Source of the DNA: an uncultured Bacteriovoracaceae bacterium
GTDB lineage: Bacteria; Bdellovibrionota; Bacteriovoracia; Bacteriovoracales; Bacteriovoracaceae
Direction: 5' to 3'
NCBI GenBank assembly: GCA_937931205.1
Contig: CALHBF010000003.1
Span: 1 to 32,457 of the forward strand
DNA length: 32,457 nucleotides
Part shown: one piece after another, positions 22,478-32,457 of the stretch
How the letters are laid out: each line of letters opens with the position of its first letter
Numbering within the stretch: the first letter of the stretch is position 1
Program-made: the position numbers and the translations under genes
The notes under the pieces: model-generated
Told to the model about the DNA's origin: nothing
The model's database searches: none
What the model saw: only the letters and a program-made list of their open reading frames with translations

Positions 22478-24471
22478 AGCATAAACCTTAAATCTGTAAG
22501 CTTCTTAATCTCATCCCGAATACGAGCGGCTTCCTCGAACTCAAGAGCACTTGAGGCCTGCTTCATCTCAAGTTTTAATTCTTTAATCTTATCATCAATT
22601 GCTTGGGCAGACAGCACTTGATCAACTTTTCCACTCTTTTTCTTCTTTTCTGTTTTCTTCGTACCACGAAGAACTTCAATAACCCCTGCGGAGACTTTTT
22701 TATTGATGGTCACGGGTGTAATGCCATTTAGTTGATTAAATTGATCCTGTTTCTTTCTACGCTCGATGGTCGTCTCCATCGCAACTTTCATAGAAGGAGT
22801 CTCTTTAAACCCGTACAGAATGGCCCTTCCCTCATCATTTCGGGCTGCCCGACCAATAATCTGGATAAGAGATCTAGTTGATCGCAAAAATCCTTCTTTA
22901 TCAGCATCTAAAATCCCTACTAGTCCGACCTCTGGAATATCCAACCCTTCTCTTAAGAGATTGATCCCCACCAGAATATCAAATTCACCGAGACGAAGAT
23001 CACGAATGATTTCAATTCTCTCAATGGTATCAATTTCAGAGTGAAGATAACGAATTCTCATACCGATTCCTCGATAAAAAGAAGTCAATTCTTCGGCAAG
23101 TTTTTTAGTCAGCGTGGTAATGAGAACTCGTTGTCCTTTAGCAATCACCTTTCGGGCCTCAACCAACATATCATCAACTTGGTTTTTAGCATCTCTGAAC
23201 TCAACAATAGGATCAAGAAGTCCAGTCGGTCGAATCACTTGTTCAACATACTCTCCACCCGTCTGCTCTAACTCATAATTTGCAGGAGTCGCAGAAACAA
23301 AAAGTACCTGATCAAGCTTGCCTTCAAATTCATTAAATTTAAGAGGTCTGTTATCCAGAGCGCTGGGCAGTCTGAAGCCGTAGTTCACAAGATTTTCTTT
23401 TCTTGCTCGGTCTCCCTTGTACATTCCCCCTACTTGAGGAATGGTGACGTGAGACTCATCAACGATCATGAGGAAATCATTTTTAAAATAATCGATCAAA
23501 GTATAAGGAGGCTCACCAGGAGCTGCCCCAATCATATGCCTTGAGTAGTTCTCAATTCCTGAACAAAATCCCATCTCTTCCATCATTTCCAGATCTAAGA
23601 GTGTCCGCTGACTAAGTCGTTGTTCTTCTACTAACTTATTTTGTTCATGAAGTTCAGCAATTCGCTCTCGTAATTCGAGTTTAATCCCTTCTATGGCCGA
23701 TTTCATTTTATCCTTACCAACCACATAGTGACTCTTAGGATAAATATCAACTCGTCCAATAGTTTGCAGAACCTTTCCGCGAAGAGGATCAACGATAGAG
23801 ATGGTATCGATCACATCATCAAAAAACTCAATGCGCACCACCTGACTTTCCTCGTAGGCCGGAAAGACTTCTACCACGTCCCCTCTGACTCTGAATGTTC
23901 CTCGGTGAAAATCAATATCGTTTCTCATGTATTGAATTTCAATCAGACGCTTCAATAGATCATCACGCTCAATCTGATCCCCAGTAAACAACATCACCCT
24001 CTGATTAAAATACTCTTCGGGTGAACCAATCCCATAAATACAGCTGACTGATGAGACAACAATCACATCATCTCGTGACATCAAGGAACGAGTAGCAGAA
24101 TGCCTTAGTTTCTCAATCTCATCATTAATTGCTGAATCTTTTTCGATATAAGTATCACTTCCAGGAACATAAGCTTCCGGCTGATAGTAGTCGTAATAAG
24201 AAACAAAATATTCGACAGCATTCTCAGGAAAAAATTCTTTGAACTCACTAAAAAGCTGGGCCGCCAGCGTTTTGTTGTGGGCAAGAATAAGAGTTTTCTT
24301 ACCTAGCTTTTGAATAATATTGGCCATGGTAAAGGTCTTCCCTGAACCAGTGACTCCTAAAAGTGTTTGGAATTTTTCCTGATTTTTAAAATGGTTGAAT
24401 ATAGTATCAATAGCTTGCGGCTGATCTCCCATCGGCTTAAAAGCAGAGTGAAGTTTAAATAAGCTGCTCAT
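22474..24471 (-). CDS. uvrB: Excinuclease ABC subunit B
   Basis: Damage-verifying helicase-like subunit of nucleotide excision repair; works with UvrA and UvrC on DNA. 665 aa, normal length. Visible features are Walker [10 protein letters not shown] (~38-46), the beta-hairpin [20 protein letters not shown] that inserts into DNA, the DEAD-like VDESH, helicase motifs [11 protein letters not shown] and QIIGRAARN, and the C-terminal UVR motif ([24 protein letters not shown]; positions ~630-655). AAGGAG lies 7 nt before the ATG. It is the first gene of a three-gene overlapping operon and is divergent from pyrB. I found no clear LexA box upstream. Confidence 0.98.
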   Translation of the reverse strand: MSSLFKLHSAFKPMGDQPQAIDTIFNHFKNQEKFQTLLGVTGSGKTFTMANIIQKLGKKTLILAHNKTLAAQLFSEFKEFFPENAVEYFVSYYDYYQPEAYVPGSDTYIEKDSAINDEIEKLRHSATRSLMSRDDVIVVSSVSCIYGIGSPEEYFNQRVMLFTGDQIERDDLLKRLIEIQYMRNDIDFHRGTFRVRGDVVEVFPAYEESQVVRIEFFDDVIDTISIVDPLRGKVLQTIGRVDIYPKSHYVVGKDKMKSAIEGIKLELRERIAELHEQNKLVEEQRLSQRTLLDLEMMEEMGFCSGIENYSRHMIGAAPGEPPYTLIDYFKNDFLMIVDESHVTIPQVGGMYKGDRARKENLVNYGFRLPSALDNRPLKFNEFEGKLDQVLFVSATPANYELEQTGGEYVEQVIRPTGLLDPIVEFRDAKNQVDDMLVEARKVIAKGQRVLITTLTKKLAEELTSFYRGIGMRIRYLHSEIDTIERIEIIRDLRLGEFDILVGINLLREGLDIPEVGLVGILDADKEGFLRSTRSLIQIIGRAARNDEGRAILYGFKETPSMKVAMETTIERRKKQDQFNQLNGITPVTINKKVSAGVIEVLRGTKKTEKKKKSGKVDQVLSAQAIDDKIKELKLEMKQASSALEFEEAARIRDEIKKLTDLRFML

Positions 24472-24645
24472 CTAAAATCTCCTTGCCAACTAATGCTATC
24501 ATGAAGCACAGTTATAGAAACCACCCCTTGAGGTCTTTTGTCATGAAGATGCCTGTTCGCATCAATTCATCTTTTAGCGCTTTATTATCTCACACCTCTT
24601 CTATTCCTAAAATTCATTCTTTTTTAAACATTCTTTTGGAGGACA

Positions 24646-25536
24646 ATGATCAAGCATTTTTTGGCCTTAGCTAATTTTTCCCCCTCAGAGATAAGCACCT
24701 TTCTTGATCGTGCCTATTCGTTTTCTCTTTTCAAAAAATCTCCAGACAAAATAAATCACCTTTTAAAAAATAAAATTTTCTCCAATGCTTTCTTTGAAGC
24801 ATCAACGAGAACACGTTCATCTTTTGAGATTGCAGCGAAGAGATTAGGTGCGGAGATTGTGAACTTCTCCCCTGAGAACTCCAGTACTAAAAAGGGAGAG
24901 ACGGTTTACGACACCCTCAAGTGTCTTGAAAGTCTGGGGGTGAACGGCATCATTTTACGCCATTCTGATGATCGCTTAATTGAGCTGGTTGCCCCTAAAC
25001 TTCATGTGCCGTTAATCAATGCTGGTGCAGGAAAATATGAGCATCCTTCTCAGGGACTTCTTGATCTTCTGACTCTAAAAAAAGAATTCGGAGAACTCAA
25101 AGGGCTTCGTGTAGGAATCTGTGGGGATATTCTTCACTCACGAGTGGCCGGTTCGATGATGGTAGCTGCTAAGAAGCTGGGATTTGAAGTTGTGCTGATG
25201 GGTCCTGAGAACCTCATCCCTAAAAACGAGTTTTCTTATGAGAACTTTGACAAATCTCTTTCAACTCTTGATGCGATAATGATGCTGCGGATTCAGCATG
25301 AACGTCATGATGGTATTTTCATGAATCAAACAGATTATCGCCAAAGCTTTGGTTTGACTGTTGATCGCCTTACTAAACTTCAAAAACACACCATCATCAT
25401 GCACCCTGGTCCCTTTAATCGCGGAGTAGAACTTGATGATGAAGCGATCGAACATCCTCAGTCCCGTATTTGGGCACAGATGGAGAACGGCGTTTACGCC
25501 AGAATGAGTATTTTAGAATGGGCAGCGGAGGAATAA
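24646..25536 (+). CDS. pyrB: Aspartate carbamoyltransferase catalytic chain
   Basis: Condenses carbamoyl phosphate with aspartate, the committed step of pyrimidine synthesis, in the cytoplasm. The 296-aa chain has the carbamoyl-phosphate site EASTRTRSSFE, the HPSQGLLDLLTL loop, GDILHSRVAGS and MHPGPFNRGVEL, all typical of ATCase rather than ornithine carbamoyltransferase. GGAGG lies just before the ATG. No pyrI regulatory chain is adjacent, so allosteric control as in E. coli is not indicated. carA starts immediately after the stop. The 174-nt gap to uvrB must hold its promoter; I saw only weak boxes. Confidence 0.95.
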   Translation: MIKHFLALANFSPSEISTFLDRAYSFSLFKKSPDKINHLLKNKIFSNAFFEASTRTRSSFEIAAKRLGAEIVNFSPENSSTKKGETVYDTLKCLESLGVNGIILRHSDDRLIELVAPKLHVPLINAGAGKYEHPSQGLLDLLTLKKEFGELKGLRVGICGDILHSRVAGSMMVAAKKLGFEVVLMGPENLIPKNEFSYENFDKSLSTLDAIMMLRIQHERHDGIFMNQTDYRQSFGLTVDRLTKLQKHTIIMHPGPFNRGVELDDEAIEHPQSRIWAQMENGVYARMSILEWAAEE

Positions 25537-26631
25537 ATGAAAGTTCAACTTGTTCTTGAAAATGGAGAACGCTTTATTGGAGATTCCTTCGGGTTTGAAT
25601 TAAAAAATAATTTTGAATTCGCTGAAGTGGTTTTTAATACCGCTATGACTGGTTATCAAGAGATCATTACTGATCCATCCTACTGTGATCAGTTCATCAC
25701 TCTCACCTATCCATTGATTGGCAATTATGGAATCAATAAGGATGATTTTGAAAGTCTTACTCCCTATCTTAAAGGAGTGATCGTTCATGAGATTTGCGAA
25801 ACTCCGAGTAACTATCGAAGCGAAGTGAGTCTGAGTGATTATTTAAAAAAGCATAAGGTTCCTGGAATTTCCGGAGTTGATACCAGAAGGCTTACTCAGA
25901 TCATTAGACAATCTGGAGTACTGAAGGCCATTCTTGCTCCCGTTGATTATCCAGAACATAACTTTCCCATTATCTTTAAATCGAAGCTTCCTGAGAATCA
26001 AATTCAACGTACATCAGTGAATCGACCGATTCATTTTCCTGGCAAAGGAAAAAGAATTGTCCTGCTTGATTTTGGACATAAGAAAAACATTCTCAAATCT
26101 CTTCTAGATAAAGGTTGTGATGTGATTGTTCTTCCTTGGAACAGTTCATTTGAAGTCATTCGTCAGTACTCTCCTGATGGAGTACTTCTCTCCAATGGGC
26201 CGGGGGATCCCATGAGTGTGGCCCCTGTTGTAGAAAGTACTATTTTAGAAATTCAAAAAAATTATCCGATGTTCTGCATCTGCATGGGTCATCAACTTTT
26301 TGCTCTGGCCAATGGGGCTAAAACTGAAAAAATGAAGTTTGGTCACCGCGGAGGCAATCACCCTGTAAAAGATTTTAAACTTGATCGTGTCTTTATTACT
26401 TCGCAAAACCATGGTTATCACGTGGTCACAAAATCGGTGGAGAATACAGATATTGAAATCACACAGGTCAATCTTAATGATGAATCCGTTGAAGGACTTC
26501 GCCACAAGAAGTTTAAATCCTTCTCTGTTCAGTATCATCCTGAAGCAGCTCCAGGTCCTGAGGATACCCATTATCTCTTTGATGAATTTTTAAACTCTAT
26601 TGAGGAATCAAGACATGCCAAAAAGAATTGA
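25537..26631 (+). CDS. carA: Carbamoyl-phosphate synthase small chain
   Basis: Glutaminase subunit that feeds ammonia to CarB. 364 aa. The N-terminal CarA domain has [18 protein letters not shown] and [14 protein letters not shown]. The C-terminal class I amidotransferase has nucleophile C249 ([15 protein letters not shown]) and the HxE pair in [13 protein letters not shown]. The oxyanion motif reads SNGPGDP. The ATG is the base after the pyrB stop, with GGAGGA upstream. It overlaps carB by 17 nt. Confidence 0.96.
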   Translation: MKVQLVLENGERFIGDSFGFELKNNFEFAEVVFNTAMTGYQEIITDPSYCDQFITLTYPLIGNYGINKDDFESLTPYLKGVIVHEICETPSNYRSEVSLSDYLKKHKVPGISGVDTRRLTQIIRQSGVLKAILAPVDYPEHNFPIIFKSKLPENQIQRTSVNRPIHFPGKGKRIVLLDFGHKKNILKSLLDKGCDVIVLPWNSSFEVIRQYSPDGVLLSNGPGDPMSVAPVVESTILEIQKNYPMFCICMGHQLFALANGAKTEKMKFGHRGGNHPVKDFKLDRVFITSQNHGYHVVTKSVENTDIEITQVNLNDESVEGLRHKKFKSFSVQYHPEAAPGPEDTHYLFDEFLNSIEESRHAKKN

Positions 26632-29600
26632 TATCAAAAAAGTTCTCGTCATCGGCTCGGGGCCAATTGTTATCGGACAGGCCGCAGAGTTTGATTACTC
26701 AGGTACTCAAGCAGTAAAGTCACTGATTGAAGAAGGAATCGAAGTTGTTCTTATCAACTCCAATCCTGCAACAATCATGACCGATAAAGAAACTGCTCAT
26801 AAGGTTTATATCGAACCTTTAACGGAAGAGTTTATTCTCAAAATCATCTCTCTCGAAAAACCAGACGCTTTGCTACCGACCCTTGGCGGTCAGACGGCCC
26901 TGAACTTGGCAGTATCACTTAAAACGAAAGGTCATCTTGATCGTCTAGGAGTTGAACTTCTTGGCTGTAAGGTTGATACCATCCAAAAAGCTGAAGATAG
27001 AAAGCTCTTTAAAGAGCTGATGCATAAACTTGAGGAACCAATACCAGCAAGTGAAATCGTCAATACGGTAGATGAGGCCATTAATTTTTCAAAAATTGTG
27101 GACTTCCCTCTTATCGTTCGTCCTGCCTACACTCTAGGAGGAACAGGTGGTGGAGTCGTTAACAATCATCAAGAACTGGTGGAAGTTATCACCCAAGGTC
27201 TAAATGCTTCACCTATTCATCAATGTTTACTTGAGAAATCAATCGCAGGCTTCAAAGAGATTGAATACGAAGTTGTCAGAGATAGTAAAGATAACTGTAT
27301 CATTATCTGTAATATGGAGAACATTGATCCTGTGGGAATTCACACAGGAGATTCCATCGTTGTTGCTCCTTCACAGACTTTAAGTGATAAAGATCACCAG
27401 ATGCTTCGCTCTTCCGCTCTTCGAATCATTAGAGCTCTGAGAATTGAAGGCGGATGTAACGTTCAATACGCTCTTGATCCTTATTCTTCTCAATATTATG
27501 TGATCGAAGTGAATCCTCGTGTTTCTCGCTCTTCGGCCCTTGCCTCAAAAGCAACAGGCTACCCTATTGCCAAAGTTGCCGCCAAGATCGCTATCGGCCT
27601 GGGCCTTGATGAGATCATCAATCCAGTGACTAAGAAAACCTATGCCTGCTTTGAACCGGCCCTTGATTATGTGGTAACGAAACTCCCACGCTTCCCATTT
27701 GATAAATTCACGACTGCTAACAGAAGACTTGGTACGCAGATGAAAGCCACTGGTGAGGTGATGGGAATTGGCAGAAACTTTGAAGAATCATTTCTTAAAG
27801 CTGTCAGATCCATGGAACTAAAAATGGATCACCCTCAACTTAAAGATAAAAAACAGGATCTTCATAAAAAAATTCGCAAACAAGATGATGAGAGAGTTTG
27901 GGCCATTTTTGAGGCCATCAGACAGGGAGTCAATCTGCAAGAGATTCAAGAGATCACTGCTATTGATTTCTTTTTCTTACATAAATTTAAAAGAATTGTT
28001 GAACTTGAAAACAAACTAAAAAGTTCTCCTCTTGATATCAATACGCTTCAAGAAGCAAAAACTCGCGGTTTTGCTGATTCATTTATTGCCACTCTTTGGA
28101 ATAAGACAGAAATTGAAATAAGAGATCTGAGAAAGAAACAAGGTATCCTCCCTCGTTTTAAAATGGTGGATACTTGTGCTGCTGAATTTGAATCAAGCAC
28201 TCCTTACTTCTACTCAACTTACGATTCCTTTGATGAGGCAACCCCATCTTCAAAAGAGAAAGTGATTGTTCTGGGTTCAGGCCCCATTCGCATCGGACAA
28301 GGTATTGAATTCGACTATGCGACTGTTCACGCCATAAGAGCGATTAAAGATGCAGGCCTTGAGGCCATCATCATTAATAACAATCCCGAAACCGTTTCAA
28401 CTGATTTTGATATCTCTGACAGACTTTATTTTGAACCTCTCACAGTTGAGAACGTTCTTGATATCGTAGAGAAAGAAAAGCCCAAAGGTGTGATTGTCCA
28501 GTTTGGTGGTCAGACGGCGATTAATCTTGCAAGTTTACTGCATGAGCGCGGAGTAACTATTCTAGGCACGAGTGTTGAGAATATTGACCGCGCTGAAGAT
28601 AGAAAGCTATTTGAATCCCTCTTAAGAGAAATCAATATCGCCCAACCACTGGGCTTTAGTGTTGAAACAACAGATGAAGCCCTCAATCGCGCCAATGAGA
28701 TCGGCTACCCCGTCATGGTACGCCCATCTTACGTTCTCGGTGGTCAGGCGATGCAGATTGTTTATAACGAATCAGAGCTGCAAGATTATTTAAAACAGAA
28801 CTTTGAAAACGGTCAAAAACTTCTGGTTGACCGCTACCTCATTGGTCAGGAGATTGAAGTTGATGCCATCTGTGATGGCAAAGAAGTCTTCATTCCAGGA
28901 ATCATGGAGCATATTGAAAAAGCAGGTGTGCACTCAGGTGACTCCATTGCTGTTTACCCTCCACAAAATTTAAATAAAGAGACGATTGATAAACTAGTGA
29001 GCATGACTAATACCATCGCCCTTGCTCTTAATATCAAAGGTCTTATTAACTTCCAGTTTGTTCTCTCTAAAGGAGAGCTGTTTGTTCTTGAAGTGAATCC
29101 ACGGGCATCTCGCACAGTCCCTTTCTTATCAAAAGTCACTAATGTGGCGATGGCACAGATTGCAACAAAAATTCATCTAGGCCTTGACCTCAAAGCTCAA
29201 AATATCAAAGCTGGCCTTCTCCCTTTCAAAGACATCGTCGCCATCAAGGCTCCCGTTTTCTCATTCGCTAAACTCAGTGATGTGGAAATTGCTCTGGGAC
29301 CTGAGATGAAATCAACTGGTGAAGTTATGGGTAAAGATAAGATTTTTGAGAAGGCCCTTCATAAGGCCTTTATGGCAACAGGAATTAAAATTCCACACTC
29401 AGGGCACCTACTAGTCACTCTTCGTGATCAAGATAAGTCTGAAGCCCTCCCACTCTTGCAGCGTTTTGAAGCCTTAGGCTTTCATATTATGGCAACTCCA
29501 GGTACTGCCAAGTACTTGAGAGAGCAAAATCTTCGTGCCAGCAGTGTAGAAAAGATTGGTCGAGCAGAGCACGATCTTTTAACTGAACTTCAATCCGGAA

Positions 29601-29776
29601 GAATTTCTTTGGTCATCAATACCATTTCTAAAGGAAAGAATGTTGAATCAGATGGATTTAAAATGAGAAGAAGTGCCGTAGAGCGCGGGATTCCGTGTCT
29701 TACATCTCTTGATACTTGTGAAGCCCTCTTAAAAATTATTGAAAGAAACAGTTTTGCAACGGAGTCTTTGACATGA
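26615..29776 (+). CDS. carB: Carbamoyl-phosphate synthase large chain
   Basis: Makes carbamoyl phosphate from bicarbonate, ammonia and two ATP. The 1053-aa protein has two homologous ATP-grasp halves. The first opens with [20 protein letters not shown] and has [12 protein letters not shown] and [20 protein letters not shown]. The second opens with [20 protein letters not shown] and has [14 protein letters not shown] and [20 protein letters not shown]-terminal MGS-like domain ends the chain. The start is the ATG at 26615 with GAGGA 8 nt upstream; a TTG at 26600 would lie on that ribosome-binding site. It overlaps carA by 17 nt and pyrF by 4 nt. Confidence 0.97.
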   Translation: MPKRIDIKKVLVIGSGPIVIGQAAEFDYSGTQAVKSLIEEGIEVVLINSNPATIMTDKETAHKVYIEPLTEEFILKIISLEKPDALLPTLGGQTALNLAVSLKTKGHLDRLGVELLGCKVDTIQKAEDRKLFKELMHKLEEPIPASEIVNTVDEAINFSKIVDFPLIVRPAYTLGGTGGGVVNNHQELVEVITQGLNASPIHQCLLEKSIAGFKEIEYEVVRDSKDNCIIICNMENIDPVGIHTGDSIVVAPSQTLSDKDHQMLRSSALRIIRALRIEGGCNVQYALDPYSSQYYVIEVNPRVSRSSALASKATGYPIAKVAAKIAIGLGLDEIINPVTKKTYACFEPALDYVVTKLPRFPFDKFTTANRRLGTQMKATGEVMGIGRNFEESFLKAVRSMELKMDHPQLKDKKQDLHKKIRKQDDERVWAIFEAIRQGVNLQEIQEITAIDFFFLHKFKRIVELENKLKSSPLDINTLQEAKTRGFADSFIATLWNKTEIEIRDLRKKQGILPRFKMVDTCAAEFESSTPYFYSTYDSFDEATPSSKEKVIVLGSGPIRIGQGIEFDYATVHAIRAIKDAGLEAIIINNNPETVSTDFDISDRLYFEPLTVENVLDIVEKEKPKGVIVQFGGQTAINLASLLHERGVTILGTSVENIDRAEDRKLFESLLREINIAQPLGFSVETTDEALNRANEIGYPVMVRPSYVLGGQAMQIVYNESELQDYLKQNFENGQKLLVDRYLIGQEIEVDAICDGKEVFIPGIMEHIEKAGVHSGDSIAVYPPQNLNKETIDKLVSMTNTIALALNIKGLINFQFVLSKGELFVLEVNPRASRTVPFLSKVTNVAMAQIATKIHLGLDLKAQNIKAGLLPFKDIVAIKAPVFSFAKLSDVEIALGPEMKSTGEVMGKDKIFEKALHKAFMATGIKIPHSGHLLVTLRDQDKSEALPLLQRFEALGFHIMATPGTAKYLREQNLRASSVEKIGRAEHDLLTELQSGRISLVINTISKGKNVESDGFKMRRSAVERGIPCLTSLDTCEALLKIIERNSFATESLT

Positions 29777-30453
29777 ATGAAAAAGTAATTCTGGCCATTG
29801 ATAGTTCTACGAATGAAGAAGTAAGTGCTGTCATTAAAAACTTTAAAGGAAAAGTGAAGTGGGTCAAAGTGGGTATGGAGCTTTTCTATTCCCTCGGTCC
29901 CTCAATCATTTCTCAACTTAAAGATGAGGGCTTCTCGGTCTTTCTTGATTTAAAACTGCATGACATCCCTAACACAGTTGAAAGCGCTCTAAAGCGTTTA
30001 TGCAAATACCCTATCGATATGATTAATGTTCATGCTTTAGGTGGCAAAGACATGATGATTAGAGCAGGTCTTGTTGTTAAAAATAGTGCGAACTCTCCTT
30101 ACCTGATTGCTGTCACTCAACTCACCAGCACCTCTGAGCACCAGTTTCACCAAATAGGCTTTGGCGGTCACTTAGTAGATAACGTCATTAAACTTGCAGC
30201 TCTTACCCAAGAAGCACATCTTGATGGAGTTGTCTGTTCGGCCCATGAAGTTTCCCATATCAAAAAAATGTGCGGCCAAGATTTTCTTTGTGTCACCCCA
30301 GGGATTCGTTTCTCAGATCAGTCCTACGATGATCAAAAAAGAGTGATCACACCTGCTGAAGCCCTCGCTCTTGGCAGTGATTTTCTGGTTATGGGTCGCT
30401 CTCTGATTCATGCCCCTCACCTGCTTGATACTATTCCCGGAGGTCACCTATGA
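29773..30453 (+). CDS. pyrF: Orotidine 5'-phosphate decarboxylase
   Basis: Last step to UMP. 226-aa TIM-barrel enzyme with the catalytic Asp-Lys-Asp array in [13 protein letters not shown], the substrate loop LTSTSEH, TPGIR and the phosphate site [15 protein letters not shown] overlap with carB and with pyrE. Confidence 0.96.
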   Translation: MNEKVILAIDSSTNEEVSAVIKNFKGKVKWVKVGMELFYSLGPSIISQLKDEGFSVFLDLKLHDIPNTVESALKRLCKYPIDMINVHALGGKDMMIRAGLVVKNSANSPYLIAVTQLTSTSEHQFHQIGFGGHLVDNVIKLAALTQEAHLDGVVCSAHEVSHIKKMCGQDFLCVTPGIRFSDQSYDDQKRVITPAEALALGSDFLVMGRSLIHAPHLLDTIPGGHL

Positions 30454-31058
30454 GCCATGAGATTGCTAGAATTCTTCTTGATGAAAAGGCCGTTTTCTTT
30501 CAAATTGAAAATCCATTTACTTGGACCTCGGGAATCAAATCCCCTATCTATTGCGATAATCGCCTGCTGATCTCTAACCCCGAGGCCCGCCGAACCATCA
30601 CGCGTGAGTTTGTAAAACACATCACAGACTCAAATGTGGCCATCGTAGGAACTGCCACTGCAGGAATTCCCTGGGGTGCTTGGATTGCTTGGGAGATGAA
30701 TCTTCCTTACGCCTATATTCGCGGCTCAGAGAAAAAACACGGACGTCAAAATGCCCTAGAAGGAAGACTGGCCAATGGGCAGGATGTGATCCTGATTGAA
30801 GACCTCATTTCAACGGGGAAAAGCTCATTAGAGGCCGCAATGAAACTTATTGAGCTTGGCCATAAGGTAAAAAAAGTCATCAGCATCTTTACTTATAATT
30901 TCCCGGGGGTGCGTGAGCGCTTCCAAGAACTGGGTATAGAGCAAATCTCTCTGACCTCCTTTGAAGTGCTTGCCGAGGAGGCCACAAGATGTGGTAGTCT
31001 TGATAAACAAAAATTTAATTATGTTATCAACTGGAAAAATGAGCAAAAAGTCATATGA
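30450..31058 (+). CDS. pyrE: Orotate phosphoribosyltransferase
   Basis: Transfers the phosphoribosyl group from PRPP to orotate, giving OMP for PyrF. 202 aa with SGIKSPIYCDNR near the N-terminus, catalytic loop REGSEKKHGRQN-like stretch YIRGSEKKHGRQNALEG, and the PRPP-binding motif VILIEDLISTGKSS. GGAGG precedes the ATG; 4-nt overlaps with pyrF and lysA. Confidence 0.95.
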   Translation: MSHEIARILLDEKAVFFQIENPFTWTSGIKSPIYCDNRLLISNPEARRTITREFVKHITDSNVAIVGTATAGIPWGAWIAWEMNLPYAYIRGSEKKHGRQNALEGRLANGQDVILIEDLISTGKSSLEAAMKLIELGHKVKKVISIFTYNFPGVRERFQELGIEQISLTSFEVLAEEATRCGSLDKQKFNYVINWKNEQKVI

Positions 31059-32308
31059 GTCTAGAATATAAGAAAAATACCCTGCACTTCTCTGGCGTCT
31101 CAATCGCAGAAGTTGCTAAAAAACACAAAACTCCTTTCTACCTTTATTCAGAAGAAGTTCTCAGTGAGAACTATATGGAATTCTTCCATGGCGCTCTTGA
31201 AGCAGGCCTTCACCACCCTCTCGTTTGTTTTGCAGTTAAATCAAATTCAAACAAAGAGTTTTTAAAGGTCCTAGCAGGTATGGGCTCTGGAGCAGATATT
31301 GTTTCAGGCGGAGAATTACTACGCGCTCTTGAGGCAGGAATACCTGCCAGCAAAATCGTTTTCTCAGGTGTGGGTAAAACAACAGAAGAAATTGAACTAG
31401 GTCTTAAAAAAGGCGTTTATTCATTTAACGTGGAATCTGTTGAAGAGCTAGAACTCATCAACTTCTTAGCTGGGAAAATGAAGAAAACAGCTCGTATCTG
31501 CTTTCGCTTTAACCCAGAAGTTGTTTCAAAAACTCATAAGTATATTTCAACAGGAAACAAAACTCATAAGTTCGGGATTCTTAAAAAAGATATTCTTGCC
31601 ACTGTAAAAAACAAGAAGCTTTGGACTAACTCAAAACTAGTAGGTCTATCGATTCATATTGGAAGCCAGCTCCTTGATCTTAAAGCAACAAAAACTGCTA
31701 TTGAGAGAATGTGTGATGTGGCGATCGCTTCAAAAGTTGATCTTGAGTTCTTAGATGTGGGCGGTGGACTTGGAATTGATTATCAGGCAAGTGAGACGGC
31801 CAAGGTTCCCAAGATCGCAGATTACATGAAGATGATTCACGACACGCTTGAGAAGCACTATTACTCAAAGACTGCCAATATCGCACGTGTGGTATTTGAA
31901 CCAGGAAGAAGAATTTCTGGAAAGACGGGAATTCTTGTGATGAGTGTTCTTCGCAATAAAGTGAGCGATGGTAACAACTTCATGATTCTTGATGGTGGAA
32001 TGAATGACATGATGAGACCGTCTCTTTATGAGGCCTATCATGAGATCTCTCCAGTTGCGAAATCTTCTAAGAAAGAAGTGCTCACACATATCGTAGGTCC
32101 AATCTGTGAAACATCAGATCTTTTTGGAACAAGAAAAATGGCTCCACTTAAATCTGGTGAACTAGTGATCCTAAGAGACGCTGGTGCTTATGGATATAGC
32201 ATGGGTTCAACTTATAACCTTCGTGCTCGTCCGGAAGAGCTTATGATTAATCTAGCGCGAAAGCTTCAGGTGATTAATCCCCGTGGGACTTACGAGGAAT
32301 TAAAATAA
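31055..32308 (+). CDS. lysA: Diaminopimelate decarboxylase
   Basis: PLP enzyme converting meso-diaminopimelate to lysine. 417 aa. The PLP lysine is K62 (FAVKSNSNKEFL). Other marks are SGGELLRALEAGI, SIHIGSQLLDL, DVGGGLGIDY, EPGRRISGKTG and the cross-subunit cysteine motif GPICETSDLFG. It is translationally coupled to pyrE, an uncommon place for a lysine gene. An IS30-type element begins within about 30 nt of its stop, so its native terminator may be disrupted. Confidence 0.95.
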   Translation: MSLEYKKNTLHFSGVSIAEVAKKHKTPFYLYSEEVLSENYMEFFHGALEAGLHHPLVCFAVKSNSNKEFLKVLAGMGSGADIVSGGELLRALEAGIPASKIVFSGVGKTTEEIELGLKKGVYSFNVESVEELELINFLAGKMKKTARICFRFNPEVVSKTHKYISTGNKTHKFGILKKDILATVKNKKLWTNSKLVGLSIHIGSQLLDLKATKTAIERMCDVAIASKVDLEFLDVGGGLGIDYQASETAKVPKIADYMKMIHDTLEKHYYSKTANIARVVFEPGRRISGKTGILVMSVLRNKVSDGNNFMILDGGMNDMMRPSLYEAYHEISPVAKSSKKEVLTHIVGPICETSDLFGTRKMAPLKSGELVILRDAGAYGYSMGSTYNLRARPEELMINLARKLQVINPRGTYEELK

Positions 32309-32339
32309 AAACAAAGGGCCAAAAGGTATGCCGCTGGAT

Positions 32340-32457
32340 TCAAGTTACTAACGCAACTTTCGTATTAAAAAAGACCTCGTAAGGTGTTCTATAACCTAAA
32401 CACCTACGAGGTCTTAAATTAAGCGCATCTTCTATTTTCTTCAACCCATTTTTAGTC
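32340..32457 (-). CDS. IS30-family transposase, C-terminal fragment (partial at window edge)
   Basis: On the minus strand, 38 codons from the window edge to a TGA at 32342-32340 encode a tail with LNLRPRRCLGYRTPYEVF and the ending VALVT. This matches the conserved C-terminus of IS30-family DDE transposases (typically LNxRPRKxLGxxTPxEVF, often ending VALxT). The rest of the gene is outside the window, so intactness cannot be judged. A hairpin with a U-run is embedded in these last codons. Confidence 0.88.
   Translation of the reverse strand, partial: TKNGLKKIEDALNLRPRRCLGYRTPYEVFFNTKVALVT
32367..32415 (-). terminator. Terminator-like hairpin embedded in the transposase coding end
   Basis: Arms 32371-32388 and 32399-32415 pair over 17 bp with a one-base bulge around a 10-nt loop. 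Read on the minus strand the hairpin is followed by six T (plus-strand A run 32367-32372), the form of an intrinsic terminator. It ends ~25 nt before the transposase stop codon. Confidence 0.5.

Larger units (their letters stand above)
32320..32457 (-). mobile_element. End of an IS30-family insertion sequence (continues past the window)
   Basis: The transposase 3' end reads toward lysA, so this is the element's right end. The exact tip lies somewhere between the lysA stop (32308) and the transposase stop (32340). The terminal inverted repeat and target duplication cannot be set without the other end. Confidence 0.7.

Noticed and set aside
24540..24565. LexA-type box between uvrB and pyrB (CGAAC half-site; GATGC/GCATC palindrome)
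   Set aside because: Only one half of the Gram-positive-type box is present and neither the E. coli CTGT-N8-ACAG nor a TTAC-N3-GTAA site is found.
24483..24674. 63-aa reading frame upstream of and overlapping pyrB, a possible leader peptide
   Set aside because: It has no pyrimidine-attenuator hairpin or U-run, no good ribosome-binding site and runs into pyrB in another frame. I saw no support for a pyrBI-type leader.
32371..32415. Long inverted repeat read as the lysA terminator
   Set aside because: It has no T-run in the + direction, and the sequence codes for a conserved IS30 transposase tail on the other strand.
1..32457. CRISPR arrays, tRNA or rRNA genes, phage genes
   Set aside because: No regularly spaced repeats, cloverleaf or rRNA-like sequence was noticed on reading, and no phage-type genes.

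Overview
The window is a dense, low-GC bacterial chromosome segment with almost no intergenic space and many 1-23 bp gene overlaps. It carries one partial insertion sequence, at the right edge. A FliC-type flagellin, a lipobox plus Ig-like plus FGE-domain lipoprotein, degenerate HD-GYP and receiver domains, and strong aromatic amino acid catabolism fit a Gram-negative of the Bdellovibrionota (Bacteriovorax/Peredibacter-like predators). That placement is inferred from gene content and style. No rRNA or other phylogenetic marker was compared.

Layout. (1) 104-2861: thrS (ThrRS without its N-terminal TGS domain) and ddl (TTG start), closed by a hairpin. (2) 3010-4336: a degenerate HD-GYP protein and a 72-aa protein, closed by a strong intrinsic terminator. 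(3) 4386-5621, minus: a lipoprotein with an FGE-like domain behind a very good sigma28-type promoter. (4) 5691-10378, minus: a single-chain indolepyruvate:ferredoxin oxidoreductase (IorA-IorB fusion) translationally coupled to a Nudix-metallo-beta-lactamase fusion. A NYN-domain protein diverges from it. (5) 11030-12085: 4-hydroxyphenylpyruvate dioxygenase with its own terminator. (6) 12208-19025: a tight operon paaF-paaG-paaA-like-paaH(N)-paaH(C)-paaJ-secreted protein-aldehyde dehydrogenase. (7) 19022-19405, minus: two tiny genes, one of only 48 aa. (8) 19565-20398, minus: flagellin with a terminator, a sigma28-like promoter and a long leader containing a CsrA-like hairpin. (9) 20651-24471: a pseudo-receiver protein facing the minus-strand operon uvrB-secreted protein-metallophosphoesterase. 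(10) 24646-32308: pyrB-carA-carB-pyrF-pyrE-lysA. (11) 32340 to the right edge, minus: the C-terminus of an IS30-family transposase.

How the genes fit together. Blocks 4-6 look like one aromatic amino acid breakdown island. After transamination, tyrosine goes through Hpd to homogentisate. Phenylpyruvate (and indolepyruvate) can be oxidatively decarboxylated by IorAB straight to aryl-acetyl-CoA, which removes the need for a phenylacetate-CoA ligase (PaaK). Ring epoxidation would fall to the PaaA-like protein, isomerisation to PaaG, and beta-oxidation to PaaF, the split PaaH and PaaJ. PaaB, C, D, E, K and a PaaZ hydratase domain are absent here, so the lone PaaA-like oxygenase is the main biochemical puzzle. 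Blocks 3 and 8 suggest a shared motility regulon (sigma28), with possible CsrA control of flagellin. Block 10 is near-complete de novo UMP synthesis (pyrC and pyrD absent) coupled to the last step of lysine synthesis.
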